From Halorubrum sp. 48-1-W (lineage in GTDB: Archaea > Halobacteriota > Halobacteria > Halobacteriales > Haloferacaceae), in assembly GCF_003287355.1 (NCBI RefSeq), contig NZ_QMIM01000015.1:1-64000 (forward strand): DNA of 64,000 nucleotides, given 5' to 3'. Positions 18,083 to 25,703 of this stretch are shown piece after piece. The notes below the pieces were generated by a model, which did not search any database, was not told the origin of the DNA, and saw only the letters and a program-made list of their open reading frames with translations. Every line of letters begins with the position of its first letter. The first letter of the stretch is position 1. Both the position numbers and the translations under genes were made by a program.

Positions 18083-19465
18083 TTACCGGCGGCCGGAGCC
18101 GATGGTGTACGTCCGGTGCCCGGTATCGCCGACCGAGTCCCGGCCGTCGACGACGACGACGTCGTCGAAGCCGTCCCACTCGATCGCGTCGAACTCCTCG
18201 TGCGGGGTGACGACGACGACCGCGTCGGGGTCCGTTCGCGCCAGCCCCGACAGGGCGACGGGCTCCGCGCCGAACGACGCGATCGCCTCGTCGTCGAGCA
18301 GGGGATCCGATGCGAGGACCTCGGCGCCGCGATGGGTCAGCTCGCCGACGAGCGCGCCGGCGGGGGTCGCCCGCGTCTCCTCGACGCCCGGCCGGTACGT
18401 GACGCCGAGAACGAGGACGCGCGCGCCGTCGATCGGCGTCTCCCGCTCGTCGAGCTCCCGCTCGACGATCCGCGCGGTGAACGCCGGCATCGAGTCGTTC
18501 ACCTCCCGGGCCATCCGGAGGAGCGGGGTCGGCTCCGTCACGCGGCTCATCACGAAGTACGGGTACCATGGGATGCAGTGGCCGCCGACGCCCGGTCCGG
18601 GGTCGTGGATGTTACAGAACGGCTGGGTGTTCGCCGTCTCGATGGCCTCCCTGACGTCGATCGCGAGGTCGTCGGCCAGCGTCCCGAGCTCGTTCGCGAG
18701 GGCGATGTTGACGTCGCGGTAGAGCCCCTCGAACAGCTTCACGGCCTCGGCCGTCCGCGCGTTCGAGGCGCGGACCACCTCGTTGTCGGTGACGTACCCG
18801 TAGACGATCTCGGCGATGCGGGCGCTCTCGGCGTCCACGCCGCCGACGACCTTCGGGTACGCGCCCGTGATGTCCTCGATGGCCCGGCCGCTCGACGTGC
18901 GCTCCGGACAGAACGCGACGCCGAACTCGTCGGCGTCGAGCCCGCTCCCCTCGACGAGCGTCGGCACGACGCGGTCGCGACACGTCCCCGGGGGGACGGT
19001 ACACTCGACGAACACGACGTCGCCGGGGGAGAGGCCGTCGGCGACGGCGTCGACCACCGCGTCGAGGATCGAGAGGTCCGGCTCCTTCGCGTCGGTGATG
19101 GGTGTCGGCACGATGACGACGTGGACGCTCGCCGCGTCCGCCGCGGCCCGCGCGTGACTCGTCGCCCGGAACCGCCCGTCCTCCACGAGGCGTCTCGTCA
19201 GCCTCGGGAGCTCGGGCTCGCGGTCCACGTGGCAGTCGCCCCGGTTGAGCGACTCGACGACCGACTCGTCGACGTCGACGCCGATCACGTCGCCGACGCG
19301 GGCGGCGTAGACGGCCGCCAGCGGGAGCCCCATCTTCCCGAGCCCGTACACCGCGATGCCGGCGTTCCGCCCCTCGATGACGGCCCGTATCTCGTCGTCC
19401 GGGCCGATCCCGTACAGCGGTGCCGACCCCTCCACCCCGGCCGTCCGCCCGGCGCGTCGAGTCAT
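18083..19465 (-). CDS. UDP-GlcNAc/ManNAc 6-dehydrogenase (WbpA/WecC type)
   Basis: A 460-residue member of the UDP-glucose/GDP-mannose dehydrogenase family that oxidises C6 of a UDP-HexNAc to the uronic acid with two NAD+. The NAD site GLGKMGLPLAAVYA lies at about residues 42-55. VPTPITDAKEPDL and VECTVPPGTC are typical of the N-acetyl-sugar branch. FCPERTSSGRAIEDI marks the central domain and GVGGHCIPWYPYFV near residue 305 carries the catalytic Cys. It is the last gene of the 23471-18083 operon, overlapping the preceding oxidoreductase by four bases. By gene company it is the WbpA-like step toward a diacetamido uronic acid. Confidence 0.9.
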   Translation of the reverse strand: MTRRAGRTAGVEGSAPLYGIGPDDEIRAVIEGRNAGIAVYGLGKMGLPLAAVYAARVGDVIGVDVDESVVESLNRGDCHVDREPELPRLTRRLVEDGRFRATSHARAAADAASVHVVIVPTPITDAKEPDLSILDAVVDAVADGLSPGDVVFVECTVPPGTCRDRVVPTLVEGSGLDADEFGVAFCPERTSSGRAIEDITGAYPKVVGGVDAESARIAEIVYGYVTDNEVVRASNARTAEAVKLFEGLYRDVNIALANELGTLADDLAIDVREAIETANTQPFCNIHDPGPGVGGHCIPWYPYFVMSRVTEPTPLLRMAREVNDSMPAFTARIVERELDERETPIDGARVLVLGVTYRPGVEETRATPAGALVGELTHRGAEVLASDPLLDDEAIASFGAEPVALSGLARTDPDAVVVVTPHEEFDAIEWDGFDDVVVVDGRDSVGDTGHRTYTIGSGRR

Positions 19466-20463
19466 CGGTTCACCCCGGACGTGATCCGTCCGTCGCCCCT
19501 CGATCGGACGCCGTCGTTCCCGCGCGCACGCTCGCGGACCGCGTCCGCCAGCTCGATCGCACGGAGCCCGTCGGCGCCCGTGACGCGCGGGACCGTCCCG
19601 TTCGCGACAGACTCGACGAACGACTCGAGTTCGAACCGGAGCGGCTCCCCCGACCGTATCATCGGCCGTTCGGTGATCCCCTCGTGTTGGTACCGGACGT
19701 TCCCCTCGACTTTCATGTACTCCGGCCGGGACTGACGGTGGATCTCCAGGTCCTGCATGAGGTAGTCGAGCTCGATGTAACAGCTCTCCGCGGTGATCGT
19801 GAGGTCACGCACCTTCTTCTGGGTCACGCGGCTCGCGGTGAGGCTGGCGTCAGTGCCGTCGTCGAACCGAAGCTGTGCGTTCGCGTGTTGGCCGTCATCG
19901 GTACACAACGCGTTGATCTCGACGACCTCCCCGGGGACCAACGAGCGAACCACGTCGAGGTCGTGGATCATCAGGTCGTGGACGACGCCGTCGTCGATCG
20001 AGCGCTCCTCGTCGGTCGGCGGGCCGAGCCGCCGGGCGTCGATCGCGATCGGCGAGACGTCCCGCACGATCCGCGACAGCTCCGTGACCGCGGGGCTGAA
20101 GCGTTCGATGTGGCCGACCTGAACGGTCACGTCGGCCTCGTCGGCCCGACGGAGCAACTCGCGGCCCGCCTCGGGCGAGTCGACGAACGGCTTCTCGACG
20201 AGCACGTGGACGCCGGCGTCGATACACGCGCCGGCGACGTCAGCGTGGTACTGCGTCGGGACCGCGACGGACGCCGCGTCGACGCGGTCGATCAGTTCGT
20301 CGACGGCGTACGCTGTCGTTCCGAACTCTCCTGCGACCTCCTCGGCCCGATCGACGTTGGCGTCGGCGATCCCGACGAGGTTCGCGTCGGGGAGTTCCGC
20401 GTACACGCGGGCGTGGTTCCCGCCCATCGAGCCGACGCCGATCACGCCGACGTCGACGGTCAT
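19462..20463 (-). CDS. Gfo/Idh/MocA sugar dehydrogenase (WbpB/WlbA-like)
   Basis: A 333-residue NAD-dependent oxidoreductase; the ATG at 20463 is chosen because VDVGVIGVGSMGGNHARVY is the Rossmann GxGxxG start, and it overlaps the upstream aminotransferase stop as ATGA. VEKPFVDSPEAG around residue 95 is the EKP signature with the catalytic Lys, and the C-terminal half has the expected beta-sheet domain (TDASLTASRVTQKKVRDLTI). In the P. aeruginosa pathway WbpB oxidises C3 of UDP-GlcNAcA so that WbpE can aminate it; the same gene pairing here supports that role. Confidence 0.85.
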   Translation of the reverse strand: MTVDVGVIGVGSMGGNHARVYAELPDANLVGIADANVDRAEEVAGEFGTTAYAVDELIDRVDAASVAVPTQYHADVAGACIDAGVHVLVEKPFVDSPEAGRELLRRADEADVTVQVGHIERFSPAVTELSRIVRDVSPIAIDARRLGPPTDEERSIDDGVVHDLMIHDLDVVRSLVPGEVVEINALCTDDGQHANAQLRFDDGTDASLTASRVTQKKVRDLTITAESCYIELDYLMQDLEIHRQSRPEYMKVEGNVRYQHEGITERPMIRSGEPLRFELESFVESVANGTVPRVTGADGLRAIELADAVRERARGNDGVRSRGDGRITSGVNR

Positions 20464-21539
20464 GCTATCGCCCCCGCGGTGGCCTCGACGATCCGGTCGA
20501 GGTCCGACCCGTCGAGCTCCGGGTGGACGGGAAGCGAGAGGACCTCCTCGGCGCACGCCTCCGCGACCGGGTACGACCCCGACACGTCGTCGTACGCCGG
20601 TTGCCGGTGGATCGGTATCGGGTAGTAGACGCCCGTCCCCACGCCCCGGTTCGAGAGGTGCTCCCGGAGCGCGTCGCGGTTCGGCACCCGGACCGTGTAC
20701 TGGTGATAGGCGTGGTCGTACCCCGCGGGTTCGACCGGCGTCGTGACGTCGGGGACGTCGGCGAGTCGTTCGGTCAGCCCGGTAGCGTTCCGCCGCCTCG
20801 CTCTGAGGAACTCCGGAAGCCGTTCGAGCTGTGCGCAGCCGATCGCCCCAGCGACGTTCGTCATCCGGAAGTTGTGTCCGACCGACCCGTGTTCGTAGCC
20901 GCTCGTCCGGCCGTGGTCGACGAACCGCCGCGCCCGCTCGGCGACCGCGTCGTCGTCCGTGAGTATCATCCCGCCCTCGCCCGTGGTCATGTTCTTCGTC
21001 GGGTAAAACGAGAAGCAGGCGGCGTCCCCGAAGCTCCCGACGCGTCGGCCCTCGTAGGACGCGCCGTGTGCCTGCGCGGCGTCCTCGAGGAGCCGGAAGT
21101 CGTACTCGTCGGCCAGCTCGGTGAGCCGTTCGACGTCCGCGGGGAGCCCGTACAGGTGGACGGCGACGACCGCGTCGACGGGGTCCCCGTCGCGGAGGCG
21201 TGCCTCCAGCGCGTCGGTGTCCAGGTTGTACGTTCGGGGGTCGATGTCGACGAAGTCGACCTCCGCGCCGGCCAGTCGTACTGCGTTCGCCGTGGCGATG
21301 AAGCTGAACGGCGTCGTGAGGACCCGGTCGCCCGGGCCGACGCCGAGCCCGACGAGGGCGGCGTGGAGCGCGGTCGTCCCGTTCGTGGTGGCGACCCCGA
21401 CGTCGGCGCCGCAGTAGTCCGCGAACGACTCCTCGAACTCGTCGACGACCTCGCCTTCGGCCAGCATTCCGGAGTCTAACACCGCCTCGACGCGCCGTTT
21501 CTCCTCCGTTCCGATCGTGGGATCCGCGATGGAGATCAT
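20460..21539 (-). CDS. DegT/DnrJ/EryC1 sugar aminotransferase (WbpE-like)
   Basis: A 359-residue PLP enzyme. The start MISIADPTIGTEEKRRVEAV is typical. GTTALHAALVGLGVGPGDRVLTTPFSF-type motifs lie near residues 60-80, the DAAQAHGA stretch near 150 holds the Asp that contacts the PLP ring nitrogen, and YPTKNMTTGEGG near 180 carries the Schiff-base Lys. GVYYPIPIHRQPAY and SLPVHPEL complete the family pattern. It would transfer an amino group from glutamate to the 3-keto sugar made by the 19462 protein. It begins four bases after the acetyltransferase stop and overlaps the dehydrogenase start. Confidence 0.92.
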   Translation of the reverse strand: MISIADPTIGTEEKRRVEAVLDSGMLAEGEVVDEFEESFADYCGADVGVATTNGTTALHAALVGLGVGPGDRVLTTPFSFIATANAVRLAGAEVDFVDIDPRTYNLDTDALEARLRDGDPVDAVVAVHLYGLPADVERLTELADEYDFRLLEDAAQAHGASYEGRRVGSFGDAACFSFYPTKNMTTGEGGMILTDDDAVAERARRFVDHGRTSGYEHGSVGHNFRMTNVAGAIGCAQLERLPEFLRARRRNATGLTERLADVPDVTTPVEPAGYDHAYHQYTVRVPNRDALREHLSNRGVGTGVYYPIPIHRQPAYDDVSGSYPVAEACAEEVLSLPVHPELDGSDLDRIVEATAGAIA

Positions 21540-21543
21540 GGGG

Positions 21544-22110
21544 TCACCGGATCCGGTTTCCGCCGGTCAGTTCCTCGGGGAGGGGCTCGATGCGCGCCGG
21601 GCAGCCGACCGCCAGCGTCTCCGGCGGGACGTCCCGCGTGACGACCGCTCCGGCGGCGACGAACGCGCCGTGACCGATCGTCACGCCGGGGAGGACGGTC
21701 GCGTTCGCCCCGATCGAGGCGTGGTCCTCGACGGTCGGTCCGTTCAGCTCCGATCTCGTTCGGACCGGGGACGGGTCGTTCGTCAACACCGCGCCCGGGC
21801 CGACGAAGACGTCGTCGCCGATCGTCGTGTGGGAGGGAACGTACACCCTGCTCTGGAGGCTGACTCCCGAGCCGACGGTGGTGTGGCCGTCGATGATCGT
21901 CTTGGTTCCCACGAGCACGTCGTCGCCGATCTCCGTCTCTTCACGGACGAGGGCGTCGTGCCCCGTCCGGAACCGGTCGCCGACCACGACGTCGTGGTAG
22001 AGTATCGTCCCGGACCGAACCGTCGCGTCGTCGCCGATGACCGGATCGGCCCCGTCGTCGCTTCCGAGCGTCACGTCCGCGGCGATATCCGCGTCGTCCG
22101 ACGCGGTCAT
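21544..22110 (-). CDS. hexapeptide N-acetyltransferase (WbpD/WlbB-like)
   Basis: A 188-residue left-handed beta-helix acyltransferase; the ATG at 22108-22110 gives MTASDDADIAADV. Repeats such as VTIGHGAFVAAGAVV, TTIGDDVFVGPGAVL and TEIGDDVLVGTKTII show the I/V-G-x4 hexapeptide coil, closing with the usual PARIEPLPEE cap. NDPSPVRTRSELNGP occupies the loop where sugar acetyltransferases hold a catalytic His or Asn. In the proposed pathway it acetylates the new 3-amino group to give UDP-GlcNAc(3NAc)A. It lies four bases before the aminotransferase start in the same operon. Confidence 0.88.
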   Translation of the reverse strand: MTASDDADIAADVTLGSDDGADPVIGDDATVRSGTILYHDVVVGDRFRTGHDALVREETEIGDDVLVGTKTIIDGHTTVGSGVSLQSRVYVPSHTTIGDDVFVGPGAVLTNDPSPVRTRSELNGPTVEDHASIGANATVLPGVTIGHGAFVAAGAVVTRDVPPETLAVGCPARIEPLPEELTGGNRIR

Positions 22111-22247
22111 CGACGCTCCTCCGCGTCGGTTGCTGGTTGACTGTCCATTTCGTCGACTGCTACCGCCCAGCGACGTTTTGTTATGCCCCGGAAAAACCCT
22201 GCGTAGTAGCGACCTAACCCGACGACGGCTCCGAGCGGACGACGGCT

Positions 22248-23471
22248 CTACCGCCCGACGTCCCCGGTTTCGTTCGTCTCGAGGTCCCCGGTTTCGTTCG
22301 CCTCGCGGTCCCCGGTTTCTCCCGAGCCCGCTCCCGACTCCGCGTCCTCGACGAGCGCCTGGAGCGGGTTGTCGTCGATCCCTAAGGGGAGGTCCACGCG
22401 AGCGCGCCGGCGCACCGACTCCCACGAGGCGAAGGGCAACTCGGCGGCGTACAGCGACCGCTCGCCGCCGATGACCGGGTCCCGGTCCTCCCGGAGCGCG
22501 CCGACGACCTCCTCGATGGCCCGATCGACGAACGACGTGGGGGTGACCCGGTCTCCCTTTCCGATCGGTGCGCGATCCACGAGTTTCGCCAGCCCGAGGC
22601 GGAGTTTCCCCGGGTTCGGTCCGTGGACGTCCTCGCCGGTGTCCACGGTCGTCCACCCCCCGTCGTCGGTCCGGTACCTGAGCGCCGGCCCGTCCTCCAC
22701 GCCGATCTCGATCGCCCCGTCCGCGCCGAGGAGCCGCATGTAACACCCGGTGAAGTCGCTCCCGGTTCCCGGCTCCTCGCCGGTGGAGGCCAGGCCGTGG
22801 ACGCCGCTCTCTGTGCGCCACTGTGCGAGCCCCTGGTTCTCGTTTCGCGTGCCGAACCACTCGTTCGCCTCGCTGAAGTCGGCCCCCGCCAGCACCCACT
22901 CCACGGGCGACCAGTCGGCGTAGTAGCCGGCCAGATCGAACTGATGCGTGCCGGCGTCGTAGAGGTTCACCTCGCCGAACTCGATCCGCCGTAACTCCCC
23001 GACGGTCCCGTCGTCGAGCAGGGACTTCGCCCGCGTGAACGGCGCGCCGAAGCGTCGCTGGTGGTTGATCGTGAGCTGGACGTCCGCCTCGTCGCAGGCC
23101 TCGACCATCCGCCGGCAGTCGCCCCACGTCGTCGCCATCGGCTTCTCACAGTGGACCGCGATCGGGACCCCGCTCTCGGCGCAGTCGACGACGATGTCGG
23201 CGTGGATCGCCGGGGGGACACAGACGCTCACGACGTCGGGTTCCGCCCCCGACAGCATCTCCTCGTAGTCCTCGTAGACGTGTCTCGACGGGACGTCGAA
23301 CGTCTCCGCGAACGCCTCGGCGTTTTCCCGGACGATGTCAGCGCAGGCGACCAGCTCGACGCCGTCGAGTCGTCGATACCCCGGCGCGTGGCGGTACGCC
23401 ATCGCGTAGCCGGTCCGGTCGCGCTCGTCCGGGTCCGCTCCGGTTCCGATGATCGCGGCTCGCAGTGCCAT
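22248..23471 (-). CDS. Gfo/Idh/MocA-family oxidoreductase
   Basis: A 407-residue NAD(P)-dependent oxidoreductase, first gene of the minus-strand operon. LRAAIIGTGADPDERD opens the Rossmann fold with an insertion after the Gly motif. VHCEKPMATTWGDCR around residue 110 is the EKP catalytic signature, and NLYDAGTHQFDL fits the C-terminal domain His. It is a distant paralog of the 19462 enzyme; the substrate may be a further sugar of the same repeat unit. The last 20 residues are a degenerate NETGD repeat encoded by a DNA tandem repeat. The downstream gap to the acetyltransferase is 137 bases, longer than the others in the operon. Confidence 0.85.
   Translation of the reverse strand: MALRAAIIGTGADPDERDRTGYAMAYRHAPGYRRLDGVELVACADIVRENAEAFAETFDVPSRHVYEDYEEMLSGAEPDVVSVCVPPAIHADIVVDCAESGVPIAVHCEKPMATTWGDCRRMVEACDEADVQLTINHQRRFGAPFTRAKSLLDDGTVGELRRIEFGEVNLYDAGTHQFDLAGYYADWSPVEWVLAGADFSEANEWFGTRNENQGLAQWRTESGVHGLASTGEEPGTGSDFTGCYMRLLGADGAIEIGVEDGPALRYRTDDGGWTTVDTGEDVHGPNPGKLRLGLAKLVDRAPIGKGDRVTPTSFVDRAIEEVVGALREDRDPVIGGERSLYAAELPFASWESVRRRARVDLPLGIDDNPLQALVEDAESGAGSGETGDREANETGDLETNETGDVGR
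22260..22320 (+). repeat. 24-bp tandem repeat at the 3' end of an oxidoreductase gene
   Basis: Units beginning gtccccggtttcgttcg start at 22260 and 22284, with a partial third from 22308. They encode, on the minus strand, the repeated ETG/NETGD tail of the Gfo/Idh protein ending at 22248. Confidence 0.85.
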
Positions 23472-23530
23472 TACCGAACCGTGTCGGCGACACGGTCATC
23501 ACTATGCGTTCGTTAATCGCTACGGTCCGA

Positions 23531-23586
23531 TCTCCGGCATCGACTTCGGCCGATCGGTTCTCCGGCATCGACTTCGGCCGATCGGT
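23531..23586 (+). repeat. perfect 28-bp tandem duplication
   Basis: The 28-bp unit beginning tctccggcatcgacttcggc occurs at 23531-23558 and 23559-23586 without mismatch. It lies in the 211-base divergent gap between the oxidoreductase start (23471) and the metallophosphoesterase start (23683). An A/T-richer ctatacc at 23634-23640, about 45 bases before the latter ATG, may be its TATA element. Confidence 0.9.
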
Positions 23587-23682
23587 TCGGCAGAGTATCC
23601 GCCGATTAACTCCGCGGTACCTCGATAAATCCGGCTATACCTTTGTGATCGTGAACCGTTTTCGTCTCCAGGTCACGTCTCA

Positions 23683-25086
23683 ATGCGTTTCAACTCCGCT
23701 CCAAGCCAGTGGGTCCGTGTTACCGGCGATACCGACGGTTCCGGGCGTGACGGGGCGTCCGCCGACACGACGGGCATCTCGCGCCGGTCGTTCGTTCGGA
23801 TCGGCGCGACGGCGGCCGGGGTCCCGCTCCTCGCGAGCGCGACGGGCGGAGGGTCTGCCACGGAGCCGAACACGTCGGGAGCAGTGACGGACGCGTCCGA
23901 CACGGAACCGGATACCGCCGGCGAGCAGTGGACGGTCGTCGCGCTTCCGGACACGCAGTACTTCACGGTCAACGATCGATGGTATCGGTTCGCGATCGAC
24001 CAGGTCGACTGGATCGTCGAGAACGCGGACGCGGAGAACATCGTCTTCGTCACACACGAGGGCGACATCGTCAACGAGGGAAACGACCCGACGAAGTGGG
24101 TGTGGATGGACGCCGCGCTGTCCGAACTGGACGGAGTGGTCCCTTACAGCACGCTTCCCGGGAACCACGACTACGCCGAGACGGGAGTCCGACGGTCCGG
24201 GCTGGACGCCTACACGACGTACTTCGGCGCGTCGCGGTTCGACGGCTACGAGTGGTTCGGCGGGACCGGCCCGGGCGACGAGGAGGCGAACTCGTATCAA
24301 CTGTTCTCCGCGGGCGGGTACGACTTCCTCCACCTCGCGCTGGAGTGGGAACCGCGTGACGTGACGCTCCAGTGGGCACAGAGCGTCCTCAACCGTCACC
24401 CCGAGCGCCCGACCCTGCTCACGACGCACTCGTACCTCACGGACGGCAACGCCGAGCGGGATACGAGGGGAGACGAAGAAGCGGACGGGGACGAAGAAGC
24501 GGATGGGGGCGAACTGAACCCCGGCCGGACCCGCTACGTCCAGGAGGCTGACGGGGACGGGAACGGCGGGGAGGCGGTCTGGCGAAAGCTCGTCGAGCCG
24601 AACGCGCAGGTGTTCGCGGTGCTTTGCGGCCACTTTCACGAGAACGACGGCGAGTACCACCAGACGTCCGAGAACCGGGACGGACTCACCGTCTACGAAC
24701 TGCTCGCGAACTATCAGGCACGGGAGGCGACCGGCTTCGACCGACTCCGACTCCTCACCTTCGTGCCCGACGGTGGCGAGGACGCTCCCGATCGTATTGA
24801 GGTACACACGTACTCGCCCCACCTGGCCGAGTACGAGGTCAACGCCGACAGCCACATCTCCTTCGATCTGGACTTCGAGGACCGGTTCTCGGCGTCCCTG
24901 CCGTCCCGATCCCCCGGAGACGTCGACGGCGACGGCGACGTGGACGACGACGACGTCGAGCTCGTCCAACGGTACCTCGCCGACCGGGACGTCGAGCTCG
25001 ATCGAGACGTAGCGGACGCCAACCGAGACGGTGAGGTCGACATCACGGACGTGGTCGAGATCGCGAACGAGCGAGGGTCGAGATGA
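23683..25086 (+). CDS. Tat-secreted metallophosphoesterase with C-terminal dockerin-like module
   Basis: A 467-residue exoenzyme. Arg34-Arg35 in ISRRSFVRIG plus the following hydrophobic run form a Tat signal with no lipobox Cys. Calcineurin-type phosphoesterase motifs follow in order: LPDTQ, HEGDIVNEG, LPGNHDYAE, TTHSYL and CGHFHEN, giving a complete dinuclear metal site. An acidic, partly repeated insert (GDEEADGDEEADGG) sits before the last motif. Residues 412-467 form a dockerin-like pair of Ca2+-binding F-hands: DVDGDGDVDDDD and DANRDGEVDITD, each followed by a helix. The stop overlaps the start of a cohesin-like gene by four bases, so enzyme and receptor are probably co-translated. Substrate unknown; a phosphodiester or phosphomonoester outside the cell is inferred. 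Confidence 0.85.
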   Translation: MRFNSAPSQWVRVTGDTDGSGRDGASADTTGISRRSFVRIGATAAGVPLLASATGGGSATEPNTSGAVTDASDTEPDTAGEQWTVVALPDTQYFTVNDRWYRFAIDQVDWIVENADAENIVFVTHEGDIVNEGNDPTKWVWMDAALSELDGVVPYSTLPGNHDYAETGVRRSGLDAYTTYFGASRFDGYEWFGGTGPGDEEANSYQLFSAGGYDFLHLALEWEPRDVTLQWAQSVLNRHPERPTLLTTHSYLTDGNAERDTRGDEEADGDEEADGGELNPGRTRYVQEADGDGNGGEAVWRKLVEPNAQVFAVLCGHFHENDGEYHQTSENRDGLTVYELLANYQAREATGFDRLRLLTFVPDGGEDAPDRIEVHTYSPHLAEYEVNADSHISFDLDFEDRFSASLPSRSPGDVDGDGDVDDDDVELVQRYLADRDVELDRDVADANRDGEVDITDVVEIANERGSR

Positions 25087-25703
25087 CCCGACTCACCGGG
25101 TCCGCGGGACGACGGCCGGCGGTCGCGGTCGCCGTCACGGTCGCGCTGGTCGTGGGTGCGATCGTCTCGAGCGCCGGCGTCGTCGCCGCAGACGACGCGT
25201 CGGTCCGGGTCACGGGTGCCGACGGCGGGACGTCGCTCGAGGGGACCGACGGCGAGCGGTTCAACCTGACGGTCACGGCGAACGCGACGAACGTGTCCGC
25301 CTACCAGGCCGTGCTCGCCTACGATCCGGAGGTGGTGGAGGTCGTCTCGGTGTCGGGAACGGACGAGTTCGACGACCCGGTGGCGAACGTCGACGAGGAG
25401 GGCGGGCGGGTCGCGTTCAACCAGTACCGGTCCTCGACCGTCGGCGACCCGGCGCTCGCGACGCTGACCGTCGAGGTGGTCGGCAGCGGCGGGAACTGGA
25501 CGCCGATCGCGTTCGTGGAGTCCGAGACGGAACTCTCGGACGACGTGGCTCGGGAGCGGGGGATCGGCCGATTCGACGGCCTCACGGTCACCGTGGTGTC
25601 GGAGGCCGACGCCACCGAAGCGGTCGTGCCGGGTTTCGGGGTGACGACCGCCCTCGCCGCGGGCGCGACGACGTACGGCTACCTCTACTGGAGACGGAGA
25701 TAG
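25083..25703 (+). CDS. small cohesin-like surface protein with PGF-CTERM anchor
   Basis: A 206-residue protein starting in ATGA overlap with the dockerin-bearing phosphoesterase. Residues 1-38 are a Sec-type signal (RRPAV then a long Ala/Val run ending VVAADD). Residues about 40-165 match the cohesin/CBM-associated beta-sandwich: FNLTVTANATNVSAYQAVLAYDPEVVEVVSV-type strands, then GGRVAFNQYRSS and DPALATLTVEVVGSG. NAT and NVS give possible N-glycosylation sites. The C-terminus has VPGFGVTTALAAGATTYGYL and RRR: the PGF motif, hydrophobic helix and basic tail recognised by archaeosortase. It would therefore display a dockerin receptor on the surface. It overlaps the convergent gene at 25685 by 19 bases. 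Confidence 0.82.
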   Translation: MTRLTGSAGRRPAVAVAVTVALVVGAIVSSAGVVAADDASVRVTGADGGTSLEGTDGERFNLTVTANATNVSAYQAVLAYDPEVVEVVSVSGTDEFDDPVANVDEEGGRVAFNQYRSSTVGDPALATLTVEVVGSGGNWTPIAFVESETELSDDVARERGIGRFDGLTVTVVSEADATEAVVPGFGVTTALAAGATTYGYLYWRRR

